In this document: piece by piece, positions 16,844 through 26,089 of the stretch | How positions within the stretch are numbered: the stretch's first letter is position 1 | How the letters are laid out: every line of letters starts with the position of its first letter | Assembly (NCBI GenBank): GCA_020160915.1 | Contig: JAIUPK010000005.1 | Location: forward strand, 186,001-250,000 | Source: Actinomycetota bacterium | GTDB taxonomy: Bacteria; Actinomycetota; Actinomycetes; Actinomycetales; Microbacteriaceae | Direction of reading: 5' to 3' | DNA: 64,000 bases | Position numbers and translations under genes: made by a program | The notes under the pieces: generated by a model | What the model saw: the letters and a program-made list of their open reading frames with translations, nothing else | What the model was told of the DNA's origin: nothing | Database searches by the model: none

Positions 16844-17752
16844 ATGTTCACAGCTAGGAACAAGGGCCGGCTCGCACTGGGTGCGGTCGTGGTCGGGGCG
16901 GCATTGGCCCTGTCAGGGTGCGCGACCGGTGATCCGTTGGACTCGGGTTCGTCCTCGGGTGCGTCGGAGACGATCGTGGTGGGTTCGCAGGCGTACTACT
17001 CCAACGAGATCATTGCGGAGATCTACTCGCAGGCTCTGGAGAACGCCGGGTTCACCGTGGAGCGCAAGTTCCAGATCGGTCAGCGTGACGCGTACCTGCC
17101 GTCGCTGGAGTCCGGTGAGGTGGACTTGTTCCCCGAGTACACCGGCAACCTGCTGCAGTTCTACAGCCCCGACACCACCGCCACCACCTCCGACGACGTG
17201 TACGCGGAACTGAAGACCGCACTGCCCGACACGCTCACGGTGCTCGACCAGGCGGCGGCAACCGATCAGGACTCCTACAACGTGACCGCCGACTTCGCGG
17301 CCACCAACAACCTGAAGTCTCTGGCGGATCTGAAGAACGTGACCGTGCCGCTGACTCTGGGCGGCAACCCGGAGCTCGCCGAGCGCCTCTACGGCCCGGC
17401 CGGTCTTCTGGCCACCTACGGGGTGACCGTCGGCTTCACCGCCACCGGTGACACCACCGTCGAGGACCTCCTCGCCGGCACCGTCAACATCGCCAACGTC
17501 TACTCGGCTGACCCGCGCATCCAGACCGACAACCTCGTCACCCTGGCTGACCCGGAGGGCCTGTTCCTGGCCTCCAACGTCGTGCCGTTGGTCAACAAGG
17601 ACGTCGCCGACCAGATCGCCGACGTCATCAACGCCGTGCAGGCCAAACTGACCGCCGAAGGACTCGTCGCGTTGAACGTGCAGTCCACCGTCGACCAGAA
17701 GTCCTCCGCTGACATTGCCACCCAGTGGCTCAAGGACAACGGCCTCAGCTAG
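16844..17752 (+). CDS. opuCC: Osmoprotectant-binding lipoprotein of the ABC importer
   Basis: A 302-residue extracellular solute receptor of the OpuAC/OsmX type. The signal peptide ends in the lipobox LSGC (Cys26). The mature protein begins with a Gly/Ser-rich linker, then IVVGSQAYYSNEIIAEIYSQ and VDLFPEYTGNLLQFY, the standard quaternary-amine-binding fold blocks. Three ATG codons stand in a row (16838, 16841, 16844); the third is chosen because GAAGGA (16831-16836) is 7 bases before it. The operon ends at a strong hairpin 11 bases downstream. Confidence 0.9.
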   Translation: MFTARNKGRLALGAVVVGAALALSGCATGDPLDSGSSSGASETIVVGSQAYYSNEIIAEIYSQALENAGFTVERKFQIGQRDAYLPSLESGEVDLFPEYTGNLLQFYSPDTTATTSDDVYAELKTALPDTLTVLDQAAATDQDSYNVTADFAATNNLKSLADLKNVTVPLTLGGNPELAERLYGPAGLLATYGVTVGFTATGDTTVEDLLAGTVNIANVYSADPRIQTDNLVTLADPEGLFLASNVVPLVNKDVADQIADVINAVQAKLTAEGLVALNVQSTVDQKSSADIATQWLKDNGLS

Positions 17753-17763
17753 TAACAACCCGA

Positions 17764-17805
17764 ACGCCGGTTGAGTAGCGCGAACGACTGCTACTCAGCC
17801 GGCGT
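17764..17805. terminator. Bidirectional hairpin between opuCC and dedA
   Basis: A 16-bp stem (17764-17779 with 17790-17805, one G-U pair) closes a 10-base loop. It ends the transport operon on the plus strand. Its right arm is also the last codons and stop (TAG, 17791-17793) of the convergent dedA gene, so the structure is partly coding. Confidence 0.8.
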
Positions 17806-18432
17806 TTCGCCGTCCACTGCGCGCTCGAGCCGGCGCTTGACGAGCCACACCACGACGGCGAAGACGGCGATGATCCCCGCGAAGATGTAGCCCGCGTAGT
17901 GCAGGCGGTCGAGCAGTTCGCGGAAGGTGCCGGCCGCGAACGCCCCAACCGACACGTACGCGAGCGTCCAGATGATGGTCGCGGGCAGGGTCCACGCGAT
18001 GAAGGTGCGATATCTCATCGGGCTCATCCCCACGGTGAGCGGTATGAGTGAGTGCAGTACGGGCAGGAATCGCGAGATGAACACGGCGACGCCTCCGCGC
18101 CGCGCCAGGAACGTCTCGGCGCGCACCCAATTGCGTTCACCGAGCCAGCGCCCCAGCCGCGACATCCGGATGCGGGGGCCGAAGAACCGACCGAGCGCGA
18201 ACCCGATGCTCTCGCCGATGAGGGCTCCTGAGATCACCGCGAGCACGAGCGCGACGAACTGCGCTGGCGACTCAACCGCCGTTGCGGCGATGATCACGAT
18301 CGTGTCTCCGGGCACGATGAGCCCCACGAGCACTGAGGTCTCGAGCAGGATTCCGAAGCCTGCGAGCGCCGTGCGCAGCACCGGATCGACGGACTGGACG
18401 ACATCGAGCAGCCACAGAATGATGTCGTTCAT
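17791..18432 (-). CDS. DedA-family membrane protein
   Basis: A 213-residue protein with the DedA/SNARE-associated (VTT) pattern: ETSVLVGLIVPGDT, GALIGESIGFALGRFFG and the FISRFLPVLHSLIPLTVG block with its conserved Arg. Family members act as lipid carriers (undecaprenyl phosphate flippases among them) and keep membrane potential. TAGGGT at -12 to -7 suggests a leaderless transcript whose promoter overlaps the pabC stop. The C-terminus is built into the transport-operon terminator. Confidence 0.9.
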   Translation of the reverse strand: MNDIILWLLDVVQSVDPVLRTALAGFGILLETSVLVGLIVPGDTIVIIAATAVESPAQFVALVLAVISGALIGESIGFALGRFFGPRIRMSRLGRWLGERNWVRAETFLARRGGVAVFISRFLPVLHSLIPLTVGMSPMRYRTFIAWTLPATIIWTLAYVSVGAFAAGTFRELLDRLHYAGYIFAGIIAVFAVVVWLVKRRLERAVDGETPAE

Positions 18433-18441
18433 GCTTCGACC

Positions 18442-19224
18442 CTAGATCGGGCGGCGCAGCGCATCCAGACGCGCACGCCAGGTTGCCAGTCGGCCGGGGT
18501 ACTCGGCGAGCAACGGACCGTCGATCCACGCCGTGGCGATCCGGATGCCGTGAAGCGCGCTCAGGGCCCACAACTCGGTGCCGTCCAGTTCGGCGGGAGT
18601 CACGGCCTCCTCGTGACTGTCCAGACCGAGGGCGGCGGCGAGGGTGATCACGCTGCGTGCCGTCACGCTGTCGACCCGCTCGAACTCGGCGGGTGGTCCG
18701 CACAGGATGTCGCCACGCCACCACAGCAGCGAGCTGTAGGCACCTTCGACCACGTAGCCGTCGGGCGTGAGGATCACCGCTTCGTCGGCCCCCAGCTTCT
18801 GCACGTCGGTGCGGATGCGCAGCATCGCCTCGAGGTCGGGACCCTTCACTTGCGGCGTAGTTCGTGGATCCCGCCCGCGCCAGGTTGCCAGCACGGCCGA
18901 TCGGCTTCGTTCGGGGGCGGAGCGCAACCGGAACACCAACCGCGGCCCGCCGAGACGCGAGTGCAGCTCGACCCGGGGAAACCAGTCACCCTCGCGCGGG
19001 ATCGCGGCGATCGCGGCATCCCAGAACGCATCGACGTCGAGTTCGAGATACCGGCCGCGAGGGATCGACGTCATGAATCGCGTGCGGTGCAGCTCGAGAC
19101 CGAGCGTGAGCCCATCGCTCACCAGCCACGAATCGGCGGCTTCGATCACCGTGAGGGTCATGTCGCAGTGCTCGAGCGGCTCGAGTGCTCCGTCACGCCA
19201 CCGGAAGATCGACTGCACACTCAT
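18442..19224 (-). CDS. pabC: Aminotransferase class IV, probable aminodeoxychorismate lyase
   Basis: A 260-residue PLP fold-type IV protein. LHRTRF near the N-terminus and DVQKLGADEAVILTPDGYVVEGAYSSLLWWRGD, with the phosphate-site ExxxSN-like region (here EGAYSS), fit the lyase family. The usual PLP lysine should be in DVQKLGADE (Lys of 'K-x-x-x'), which is plausible but not certain. The divergent neighbour is aminodeoxychorismate synthase, so this enzyme likely makes p-aminobenzoate for folate. The start at MSVQS is chosen from the TACCCT hexamer at -12 to -7. Confidence 0.8.
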   Translation of the reverse strand: MSVQSIFRWRDGALEPLEHCDMTLTVIEAADSWLVSDGLTLGLELHRTRFMTSIPRGRYLELDVDAFWDAAIAAIPREGDWFPRVELHSRLGGPRLVFRLRSAPERSRSAVLATWRGRDPRTTPQVKGPDLEAMLRIRTDVQKLGADEAVILTPDGYVVEGAYSSLLWWRGDILCGPPAEFERVDSVTARSVITLAAALGLDSHEEAVTPAELDGTELWALSALHGIRIATAWIDGPLLAEYPGRLATWRARLDALRRPI

Positions 19225-19236
19225 AGGGTTAGGGTA
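19224..19236. promoter_or_regulatory. Eleven-base divergent leaderless promoter pair pabC/pabB
   Basis: The two ATG codons are only 11 bases apart. For pabB TAGGGT is at 19224-19229; for pabC TACCCT is at 19231-19236 on the minus strand. Each is exactly at -12 to -7, and each hexamer touches the other gene's start codon. Confidence 0.65.
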
Positions 19237-20561
19237 TGCGTCCTCGGGTACACACGGCGTCCCTCGGTCGGTGGGTCGACCCTGCCGACGCCTGGGCCGC
19301 CCTGTGCGAGGGCGCGGATGCCGCTTTCTGGCTCGACAGTGGACCGAACGCGACCACCGGCACCAGCTACCTCGGCGTTGCCGCCCGGCTTTCGACGCAG
19401 TTCGATGGGCCGGTGCTGGAGTGGCTGCGCGCGCAGCAGTACGGCGTCGACACGTCTGAGGTCGGCTCCGGCTTCGCGCTGGGATGGGTGGGCTGGCTCG
19501 GGTACGAGCTGCGCGGCGAGACGATGGGCGTTGCGGTCGGGCGGGCATCCCGCTACCCGAATGCGGCCTGGATGTACGTAGACCGCTGTCTCGCCTTCGA
19601 CCACGAGCGCGGCGAGGTGAGGTTGTTGTCCCTCGCCGCCATCGATGACTACCGTGCGCAGGTGCTTGCCGCGCTCTCGTCGGCCGAGCCGCGCGCGGTG
19701 GTCGAGCCGCGTTCGGTGGTCGAGCCTGTCGAGACCCCCGCGGTCACCTGGGCCTACTCCGACGAGCAGTACCTCGACATGATCGCGGACTGTCAGGCGG
19801 CGATCCGCGAGGGCGATGCCTACCAGCTGTGCCTGACGACCGAGGCTCGAGTGGATGCCCGTCCCGACCCCTACGCCGCCTACCTCGCGTTGAGGGCATC
19901 CAGCCCCACCCACCACGGGGCACTGCTCGTTGCTGGGGATATCGCGGTGCTCAGCGCCACGCCGGAGCAGTTCCTCAGCGTGTCTGCCGACGGCGTGATC
20001 GAGTCGAAGCCGATCAAGGGCACCCGCCCACGGGGGCTCACGGGCCTGGCCGACGAGGAGCTGCGCTTCGAGCTGGAGTCCAGCGAGAAGGAGCGCGCCG
20101 AGAATCTCATGATCGTCGACCTCATGCGCAACGACATCGGGCGGGTGGCCGCCGTCGGCTCCGTGACGGTCACCAGTCTGCTCGCGGTGGAGAGCTACGC
20201 CCACGTGCACCAGCTGGTCAGCACGGTGCGCGGTGTGCTCGCCGAGGGGCTTACCGGCATCGACGCGATTGCGGCCTGCTTCCCCGCAGGGTCCATGACG
20301 GGAGCGCCGAAGCGGTCCGCGACCCTGATCCTCGACTCGCTCGAGCAGCGGGCGCGCGGCATCTACTCGGGGGCGTTCGGCTACGTGGGGCTCGACGGGG
20401 CGATCGACCTCGCTATGGTCATCCGATCGATCGTCGTCGACGAGGCGGGCTCGACCGTGGGCACCGGTGGCGGCATCACGGCGCTGTCCGACCCCGGGGA
20501 GGAGCTCGCCGAGGCACGGCTGAAGGCCGCCGCCCTGTTGCGGGTCTTGGGTGTGCGCTAG
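19236..20561 (+). CDS. pabB: Aminodeoxychorismate synthase component I
   Basis: A 441-residue chorismate-utilising enzyme. Late blocks are complete: KPIKGTRPRG, KERAENLMIVDLMRNDIGRV, PAGSMTGAPK and GIYSGAFGYV, which build the Mg/chorismate site. With PabC across the divergent start it should convert chorismate to 4-amino-4-deoxychorismate; the glutaminase partner (PabA/TrpG) is not in the window. Anthranilate synthase is the alternative, but the PabC neighbour favours folate. Residues around 155-170 (RAVVEPRSVVEPVETP) come from an inserted palindromic repeat between the N-terminal and catalytic parts. Confidence 0.88.
   Translation: MRPRVHTASLGRWVDPADAWAALCEGADAAFWLDSGPNATTGTSYLGVAARLSTQFDGPVLEWLRAQQYGVDTSEVGSGFALGWVGWLGYELRGETMGVAVGRASRYPNAAWMYVDRCLAFDHERGEVRLLSLAAIDDYRAQVLAALSSAEPRAVVEPRSVVEPVETPAVTWAYSDEQYLDMIADCQAAIREGDAYQLCLTTEARVDARPDPYAAYLALRASSPTHHGALLVAGDIAVLSATPEQFLSVSADGVIESKPIKGTRPRGLTGLADEELRFELESSEKERAENLMIVDLMRNDIGRVAAVGSVTVTSLLAVESYAHVHQLVSTVRGVLAEGLTGIDAIAACFPAGSMTGAPKRSATLILDSLEQRARGIYSGAFGYVGLDGAIDLAMVIRSIVVDEAGSTVGTGGGITALSDPGEELAEARLKAAALLRVLGVR
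19713..19738. repeat. Palindromic repeat copy 2, inside pabB
   Basis: TCGGTGGTCGAGCCTGTCGA followed by GACCCC is the second copy of the family. It reads in frame as SVVEPVETP. A truncated copy (GCGGTGGTCGAGCCGCG, from 19697) precedes it and reads AVVEPR, so the insertion was probably duplicated or stepwise. Confidence 0.75.
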
Positions 20562-20605
20562 TTCGGTACCCTTGAAGCTTGCCCCTGCAACGAAGTGGAT
20601 TCCCT

Positions 20606-23170
20606 GTGACCGAGCACGACGAGCGCCGCGACGATACCGACGCCGCACCCGACTACGACATCGCCGCAATCGCCGCGAAGTGGCAGCCCGTGTGGGACGA
20701 GATGAAGCCGTTCGCGACCGACGACCCGGCCGACAAGCGCCCGCGCAAGTACATCCTCGACATGTTCCCCTACCCGTCGGGCGAGCTGCACATGGGGCAC
20801 GCCGAGGCGTTCGCCTTCGGTGACATCGTGGCGCGCTACTGGCGTCAGCGCGGCTTCAACGTGCTGCACCCGATCGGCTGGGACTCCTTCGGCCTGCCCG
20901 CCGAGAATGCGGCGATCGAGCGCGGCATCAACCCCGCCACCTGGACCTACGAGAACATCGACGAGCAGAAGCTCAACTTCCGTCGCTACGGGGTGTCGTT
21001 CGACTGGAGTCGCGTGCTGCACACCAGCGACCCCGAGTACTACAAGTGGAACCAGTGGCTGTTCCTCAAGCTCTACGAGAAGGGTCTGGCCTACCGCAAG
21101 GAGAGCTGGGTCAACTGGGACCCGGTGGACCAGACCGTTCTCGCCAACGAGCAGGTGCTGCCGGATGGCACGTCCGAGCGTTCGGGCGCCGTGGTCGTCA
21201 AGAAGCAGCTCACTCAGTGGTACTTCAAGATCACCGAGTACGCCGACCGCCTGCTCGACGACCTCAACCAGCTCGAGGGCTCGTGGCCGGCGAAGGTGCT
21301 GTCGATGCAGCGCAACTGGATCGGCCGCTCCACCGGCGCCGACGTCGACTTCCGTGTCGAGGGCAGCGACCGCACCATCACGGTCTTCACCACGCGCCCC
21401 GACACGCTCTACGGCGTGACCTTCATGGTCGTCGCCCCCGACTCCGAGCTCGCGGCCGAGCTGGCGGCGGGTTCGACGCCTGAGGTGCAGGCGGCCTTCG
21501 CCGACTACCTGGTGCAGGCCCAGAAGAACACCGAGATCGAGCGTCAGGATGCGACGCGGTCGAAGACCGGCATCCCGCTCGAGCGGTGGGCGATCAACCC
21601 CGCCAACGGGGAGCGCATCCCGATCTGGACCGCCGACTACGTGCTCGCCGACTACGGTCACGGCGCAGTGATGGCCGTGCCAGCGCACGACCAGCGCGAC
21701 CTCGACTTCGCCCGCGCCTTCGGGCTGCCGGTGCGGGTCGTGGTCGACACGACGGCTCCCGTCACCGGCGCCCTTCAGGTGATCACCGAGGAGATGCTCG
21801 CCGAGGGTCCGCCCGACCCGGTGTCGACCGGCGAGGCGCTCACCGGTGATGGTCGCATGATCAACTCGGGTCCGATCAACGGGCTGAGCAAGAGCAACGC
21901 GATCTCCAAGATCATCGAGCAGCTCGAGGCGGCGGGCACCGGCCGCGCCGCGAAGACCTACCGTCTGCGTGACTGGCTGATCAGCCGGCAGCGCTTCTGG
22001 GGCACGCCCATCCCGATCATCCACGGCGCCGACGGCGAGCTCGTGCCGGTGCCGCTCGACCAGTTGCCGGTCGTCTTGCCCGACACCGAGGGACTCGATC
22101 TGAAGCCCAAGGGCAAGTCGCCCCTTGCTGCTGCCAGCGACTGGATGACCGTCGCCGACCCGCGCGACGGCAGCCCCGCGCAGCGCGACGCCGACACCAT
22201 GGACACGTTCGTCGACAGCTCCTGGTACTTCCTGCGCTTCCTCTCGCCGAACGACGACCTCGAGGCGTTCTCGGTGTCAGAGGCGGAGAAGTGGGCGCCC
22301 GTCGACCAGTACGTCGGCGGTGTCGAGCACGCGATCCTGCACCTGCTGTACGCGCGCTTCATCACCAAGGTGCTCTTCGATCTGGGCTACGTGAGCTTCA
22401 CCGAGCCCTTCAGCGCCCTGCTCAACCAGGGCATGGTGCTCAGCGAGGGCAAGAAGATGTCCAAGCGCAGCCGCAAGGGCACCACGTTCACCGCGGAGGT
22501 CGACAAGCACGGTGCCGACGCGCTGAGGCTCACGCTCGCGTTCGCCGGCCCGCCCGAGGACAACATCAACTGGGAGGATGTCTCGCCCGCGGCGTCTGCC
22601 AAGTTCCTCGCTCGCGCGTTCCGCATCGCCAGTGACGTCGCGAGCGCCCCCGAGGTCGAGTGGAAGACCGGGGATGTCGCGCTGCGCCGTCTCACGCACC
22701 GGTTCCTGGCTGATGGCCCCGCTCTCGCCGAGTCGCTCAAGTTCAACGTGCTCGTCGCCCGCATCATGGATCTCGTCAACGCCACTCGCAAGGTGATCGA
22801 CAGCGGTGCGGGACCGGCCGACGCCGCCGTGCGCGAAGCCGCCGAGGTGATCACGATCGCGCTCAGCCTCTTCGCGCCGTACACGGCCGAGGAGATGTGG
22901 TCGCGCCTGGGTTACCAGCCGACTGTGGCCCTCGCCGGCTGGCGCAAGGCCGATCCGACGCTGCTGATCGAGGATTCGATCGTCGCTGTCGTGCAGGTGG
23001 ATGGCAAGGTCCGCGACCGCCTCGAGGTGAGCCCGAAGATCTCGAGCGACGAGCTGGAGAAGCTCGCGCGAGCATCGGCGGGCGTCATCCGGGCGATCGG
23101 TGATCGCGAGATCGTCAACGTCATCGTGCGCGCCCCTCGCATCGTCAACATCGCAACCCGCGCCAGCTAG
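20606..23170 (+). CDS. leuS: Leucyl-tRNA synthetase
   Basis: An 854-residue class I synthetase. The HIGH box is HMGH in [16 protein letters not shown], the editing domain includes [18 protein letters not shown], and the KMSKS loop reads [10 protein letters not shown], with Arg instead of the last Ser. The GTG at 20606 gives a normal N-terminus (MTEHDERR). A TTG at 20579 is in frame, and TACCCT at 20567-20572 lies 7-12 bases before it, so either a leaderless TTG start or a 27-base leader is possible. It begins the long conserved backbone. Confidence 0.93.
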   Translation: MTEHDERRDDTDAAPDYDIAAIAAKWQPVWDEMKPFATDDPADKRPRKYILDMFPYPSGELHMGHAEAFAFGDIVARYWRQRGFNVLHPIGWDSFGLPAENAAIERGINPATWTYENIDEQKLNFRRYGVSFDWSRVLHTSDPEYYKWNQWLFLKLYEKGLAYRKESWVNWDPVDQTVLANEQVLPDGTSERSGAVVVKKQLTQWYFKITEYADRLLDDLNQLEGSWPAKVLSMQRNWIGRSTGADVDFRVEGSDRTITVFTTRPDTLYGVTFMVVAPDSELAAELAAGSTPEVQAAFADYLVQAQKNTEIERQDATRSKTGIPLERWAINPANGERIPIWTADYVLADYGHGAVMAVPAHDQRDLDFARAFGLPVRVVVDTTAPVTGALQVITEEMLAEGPPDPVSTGEALTGDGRMINSGPINGLSKSNAISKIIEQLEAAGTGRAAKTYRLRDWLISRQRFWGTPIPIIHGADGELVPVPLDQLPVVLPDTEGLDLKPKGKSPLAAASDWMTVADPRDGSPAQRDADTMDTFVDSSWYFLRFLSPNDDLEAFSVSEAEKWAPVDQYVGGVEHAILHLLYARFITKVLFDLGYVSFTEPFSALLNQGMVLSEGKKMSKRSRKGTTFTAEVDKHGADALRLTLAFAGPPEDNINWEDVSPAASAKFLARAFRIASDVASAPEVEWKTGDVALRRLTHRFLADGPALAESLKFNVLVARIMDLVNATRKVIDSGAGPADAAVREAAEVITIALSLFAPYTAEEMWSRLGYQPTVALAGWRKADPTLLIEDSIVAVVQVDGKVRDRLEVSPKISSDELEKLARASAGVIRAIGDREIVNVIVRAPRIVNIATRAS

Positions 23171-23227
23171 TTCACCGCACCTGCGGGTGTGCGCCTCTGC
23201 CGCGACCCGCTGCGTAGCGTCGACCGG

Positions 23228-23842
23228 GTGGCAGCCGACCCCGACCCCCGTCACGCTCGCGTGCGCGTCGGCATCGGGGCGGTCGTCGTCCTGGTGCTTG
23301 TCGCCCTAGGGTGTGCCGTGCTCGTGTCGGCGTGGGGTGACCACGGGTCTGCGTTGGAGGTCGTGCAGTCGACGGGTGCGGCATCCGCGGCACCTGGTGC
23401 GGGGGTGGGCGCGGGTAGCGGCTCGGGTGCGCAGTTCTTCGTGCACATCCTCGGAGCGGTCGAGCGGCCGGGGCTCTATGGAGTGCGGGAGGGCGATCGC
23501 GTCATCGATGCGGTCGCTGCCGCCGGTGGATTCACCGACTCGGCCGACCAGTCGCAGGTGAATCTGGCACGGTTTCTCGTTGACGGGGAGCAGCTCTACG
23601 TGCCGACGGTCGGCGAGGCGCCCGCGTCGGCGCCCGGGGTGACGGCCCAGGGCAAGGTCAACATCAATACCGCCGATGCGTCAGCGCTCGAGACGTTGCC
23701 GCGAGTCGGCCCCGCGATGGCCGCCCGCATCATCGACTGGCGTGAAGTCAACGGGCGCTTCGCGGCGATCGAGGATCTCATGAGCGTCACCGGGATCGGT
23801 CAGAAGACCTTCGATGGTCTCAAGGAACTCGTGACGGTGTGA
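23228..23842 (+). CDS. comEA: ComEA-like DNA receptor (competence)
   Basis: A 204-residue membrane-anchored protein: one N-terminal transmembrane helix, a Gly/Ala/Ser linker, an SLBB domain (FFVHILGAVERPGLYGVREGDRVIDAVAAAGGF) and a C-terminal helix-hairpin-helix pair (KVNINTADASALETLPRVGPAMAARII). It binds incoming duplex DNA outside the membrane and passes it to ComEC. GTG 23228 is preferred to GTG 23189, because TAGCGT lies at -13 to -8. The stop overlaps the comEC start by four bases. Confidence 0.88.
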   Translation: MAADPDPRHARVRVGIGAVVVLVLVALGCAVLVSAWGDHGSALEVVQSTGAASAAPGAGVGAGSGSGAQFFVHILGAVERPGLYGVREGDRVIDAVAAAGGFTDSADQSQVNLARFLVDGEQLYVPTVGEAPASAPGVTAQGKVNINTADASALETLPRVGPAMAARIIDWREVNGRFAAIEDLMSVTGIGQKTFDGLKELVTV

Positions 23843-26079
23843 TTGCCGACCTTCGACTCGCCATCCCCGCGGCAGTGGCCTGGATCGCGGCGGCAGTGGT
23901 CATCGGCATAGATCCGGCAATCCCGACGATCACGTTGTGGGTGGCTGCCGGCATTGCCACCGCCGTCGCTCTCGCCCGACGCTCGCTCGCGGTCGTCGCA
24001 CTCGCGCTTGCGGCAGCGGCCCTCTGTTCGACATCCGTCGTGCTGCAGTCGACGTCGCGGCAACCGGCCGAGCTGGTCGCAGCAGCCGAGACGGGTCGGC
24101 AGATCGACGTCCTCGCGACTCTCACCGGGCGCGCGAGCGAGCGCTCCTATCCAGTCACGCTGGATGTCGTCGACGGCACGCCAGTGCACGTTCCGGTGAT
24201 CGTGTTCGGGCCCGCGACCGACGCGGGTATCGGCACGACCGTGCGGATCACCGGAACGCTCACGGCAACCGACCCCGGCGACGACGCGGCCTTCCTCCTA
24301 TTCGCCGAACGATCGCCCATCGTCGAGTCGCCGCCCCCGTGGTATCTCGACTGGGCGAACGGGTTGCGGGCTCGGTTCCTAGCGCAGACTCGAACGCTTC
24401 CGGGCGTCGGGGGAGACCTCCTCGCGGGGCTCGCCATCGGCGACACCACCGACGTCAGCGGCGAGCTCGATCAGGCGATGAAGTCGAGCTCGCTGAGTCA
24501 CCTGACGGCCGTGTCCGGCGCCAACTGCGCGATCGTGATCGGGCTCGTGATGGTGGCGGGCGCGGCAGCCGGCGTTCCGCGCTGGGGTCGGGTCGCGGCA
24601 TCCCTCGCCGTTCTGGTGGGGTTCGTCGTGCTCGTCACGCCCGAGCCGAGCGTGTTGAGGGCAGCCGTGATGGCGAGTCTCGTGCTGGCGACCCTGGCAC
24701 GGGGTCGGCCGGTGCGCGGCATCCCCGTGCTCGCACTCGCGACAGTCGTCCTGCTCGCGTTCGACCCCTGGCTCGCTCGCAGCTACGGATTCGTGCTGTC
24801 CGTGCTCGCAACCGCGGGACTGCTTCTTCTCGCGGGTCCGCTGGCGCGGGTGCTCGAGCGATGGCTCCCGCGCTGGCTCGCCATAGTCATCGCGGTTCCG
24901 TTCGCCGCACAACTCGCCTGCCAACCGGTCATCATCCTGCTCTCGGCAACCCTTCCGACCTACGGCGTGGTCGCCAATGTGCTCGCCGCTCCGGCTGCAC
25001 CGATCGCGACCGTGGTCGGGCTCGCCGCCTGCGTGCTTCTGGTGCTGATTCCGCCGCTCGGTGCGCTGCTCTGCCAGTTGGCGTGGCTGCCGTCGGCATG
25101 GATCGCGGCTGTCGCCCAGTTCTTCGCGTCGGCACCGGCAGCTCAGCTGCCCTGGCCCCCGGGCGCGGTCGGTGCACTGCTGCTCGCCTCGGGCACGGTG
25201 CTCGCGGGCTTCGCTGTGCTGGGCCGGCGGTGGGCGGTCATCGCTGTGGCCGTCGCGGGCGCCGTCTATCTCGGGCTCGCCAGCGGCAGTCGCATCGCGC
25301 AGGTCACCGGTCGCCCCGACTGGCAGATCGCGGCCTGCGACATCGGGCAGGGCGACGCCGTCTTCGTCCGCAGCCGCGGGCAACTCGCGCTGATCGACAC
25401 GGGTCCCGATCCGGCGCTGATGAGGCGGTGCATGACCGAGTTGGGCATCGGGCGCGTCGATCTGCTGGTGCTCACCCACTACGACCTCGACCACGTCGGC
25501 GGTGCCGGCGCTCTGGTGGGCAAGGTCGATCGGGTGTTCGTCGGTCCGAGCAGCGATCCCGAAGACGACCGGCTGCGCAACTACTTCGTGGCGGGCGGTG
25601 CTCGGGTCGAGCAGGTCTCCCGCGGGCCGACTGGACTGCTGGGTGACCTTCGGTGGGAGGTCCTGTGGCCGCCCGCGCGCCTGGGCAGCATCGAGCCGGG
25701 CAATCCGGCGAGTGTGACCCTCGAGTTCCAACCCGTCGGCGAGTGCGCGGCCGGATGCCTCAGCTCGATCTTCCTCGGAGACCTCGGTGAAGACGCCCAG
25801 AACCGCCTCCTCGCCGCTGGCCCCGTGGGCACAGTCGACGTCGTGAAGGTGGCGCATCACGGCTCGCGCGACCAGAGCGAGCGGCTCTACCTGCGCCTGC
25901 ACGCAACGGTCGGCGTGATCGGGGTGGGGGCAGACAACGGCTACGGGCATCCGACTGACGATCTTCTGGCGATTCTGGCTCGCGCGGGCACGACTCCCGC
26001 GCGCACCGATCGCAGCGGGCTGATCCTGCTCGCGCCCGGAGCCGCTCCCGGCACGGTGCGTGTCTGGAGCGAACGTTAG
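23839..26079 (+). CDS. comEC: ComEC/Rec2 DNA-uptake channel
   Basis: A 746-residue membrane protein. The N-terminal part has an OB-like region, then the Competence domain with LTAVSGANCAIVIGL and many helices, then a C-terminal metallo-beta-lactamase domain with DIGQGDAVFVRSRG, LVLTHYDLDHVGG and KVAHHGS, which keeps the metal ligands. It lets one strand of DNA enter the cytoplasm. The gene starts with GTG inside the comEA stop (GTGA), so the two are coupled. Full competence would need pili and DprA, which lie elsewhere if present. Confidence 0.92.
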   Translation: MIADLRLAIPAAVAWIAAAVVIGIDPAIPTITLWVAAGIATAVALARRSLAVVALALAAAALCSTSVVLQSTSRQPAELVAAAETGRQIDVLATLTGRASERSYPVTLDVVDGTPVHVPVIVFGPATDAGIGTTVRITGTLTATDPGDDAAFLLFAERSPIVESPPPWYLDWANGLRARFLAQTRTLPGVGGDLLAGLAIGDTTDVSGELDQAMKSSSLSHLTAVSGANCAIVIGLVMVAGAAAGVPRWGRVAASLAVLVGFVVLVTPEPSVLRAAVMASLVLATLARGRPVRGIPVLALATVVLLAFDPWLARSYGFVLSVLATAGLLLLAGPLARVLERWLPRWLAIVIAVPFAAQLACQPVIILLSATLPTYGVVANVLAAPAAPIATVVGLAACVLLVLIPPLGALLCQLAWLPSAWIAAVAQFFASAPAAQLPWPPGAVGALLLASGTVLAGFAVLGRRWAVIAVAVAGAVYLGLASGSRIAQVTGRPDWQIAACDIGQGDAVFVRSRGQLALIDTGPDPALMRRCMTELGIGRVDLLVLTHYDLDHVGGAGALVGKVDRVFVGPSSDPEDDRLRNYFVAGGARVEQVSRGPTGLLGDLRWEVLWPPARLGSIEPGNPASVTLEFQPVGECAAGCLSSIFLGDLGEDAQNRLLAAGPVGTVDVVKVAHHGSRDQSERLYLRLHATVGVIGVGADNGYGHPTDDLLAILARAGTTPARTDRSGLILLAPGAAPGTVRVWSER

Positions 26080-26089
26080 GCTGTGATCC

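Noticed and set aside
19225-19235. Telomere-like GGGTTAGGGT
   Set aside because: Two hexamers only, and fully explained as divergent -10 elements.
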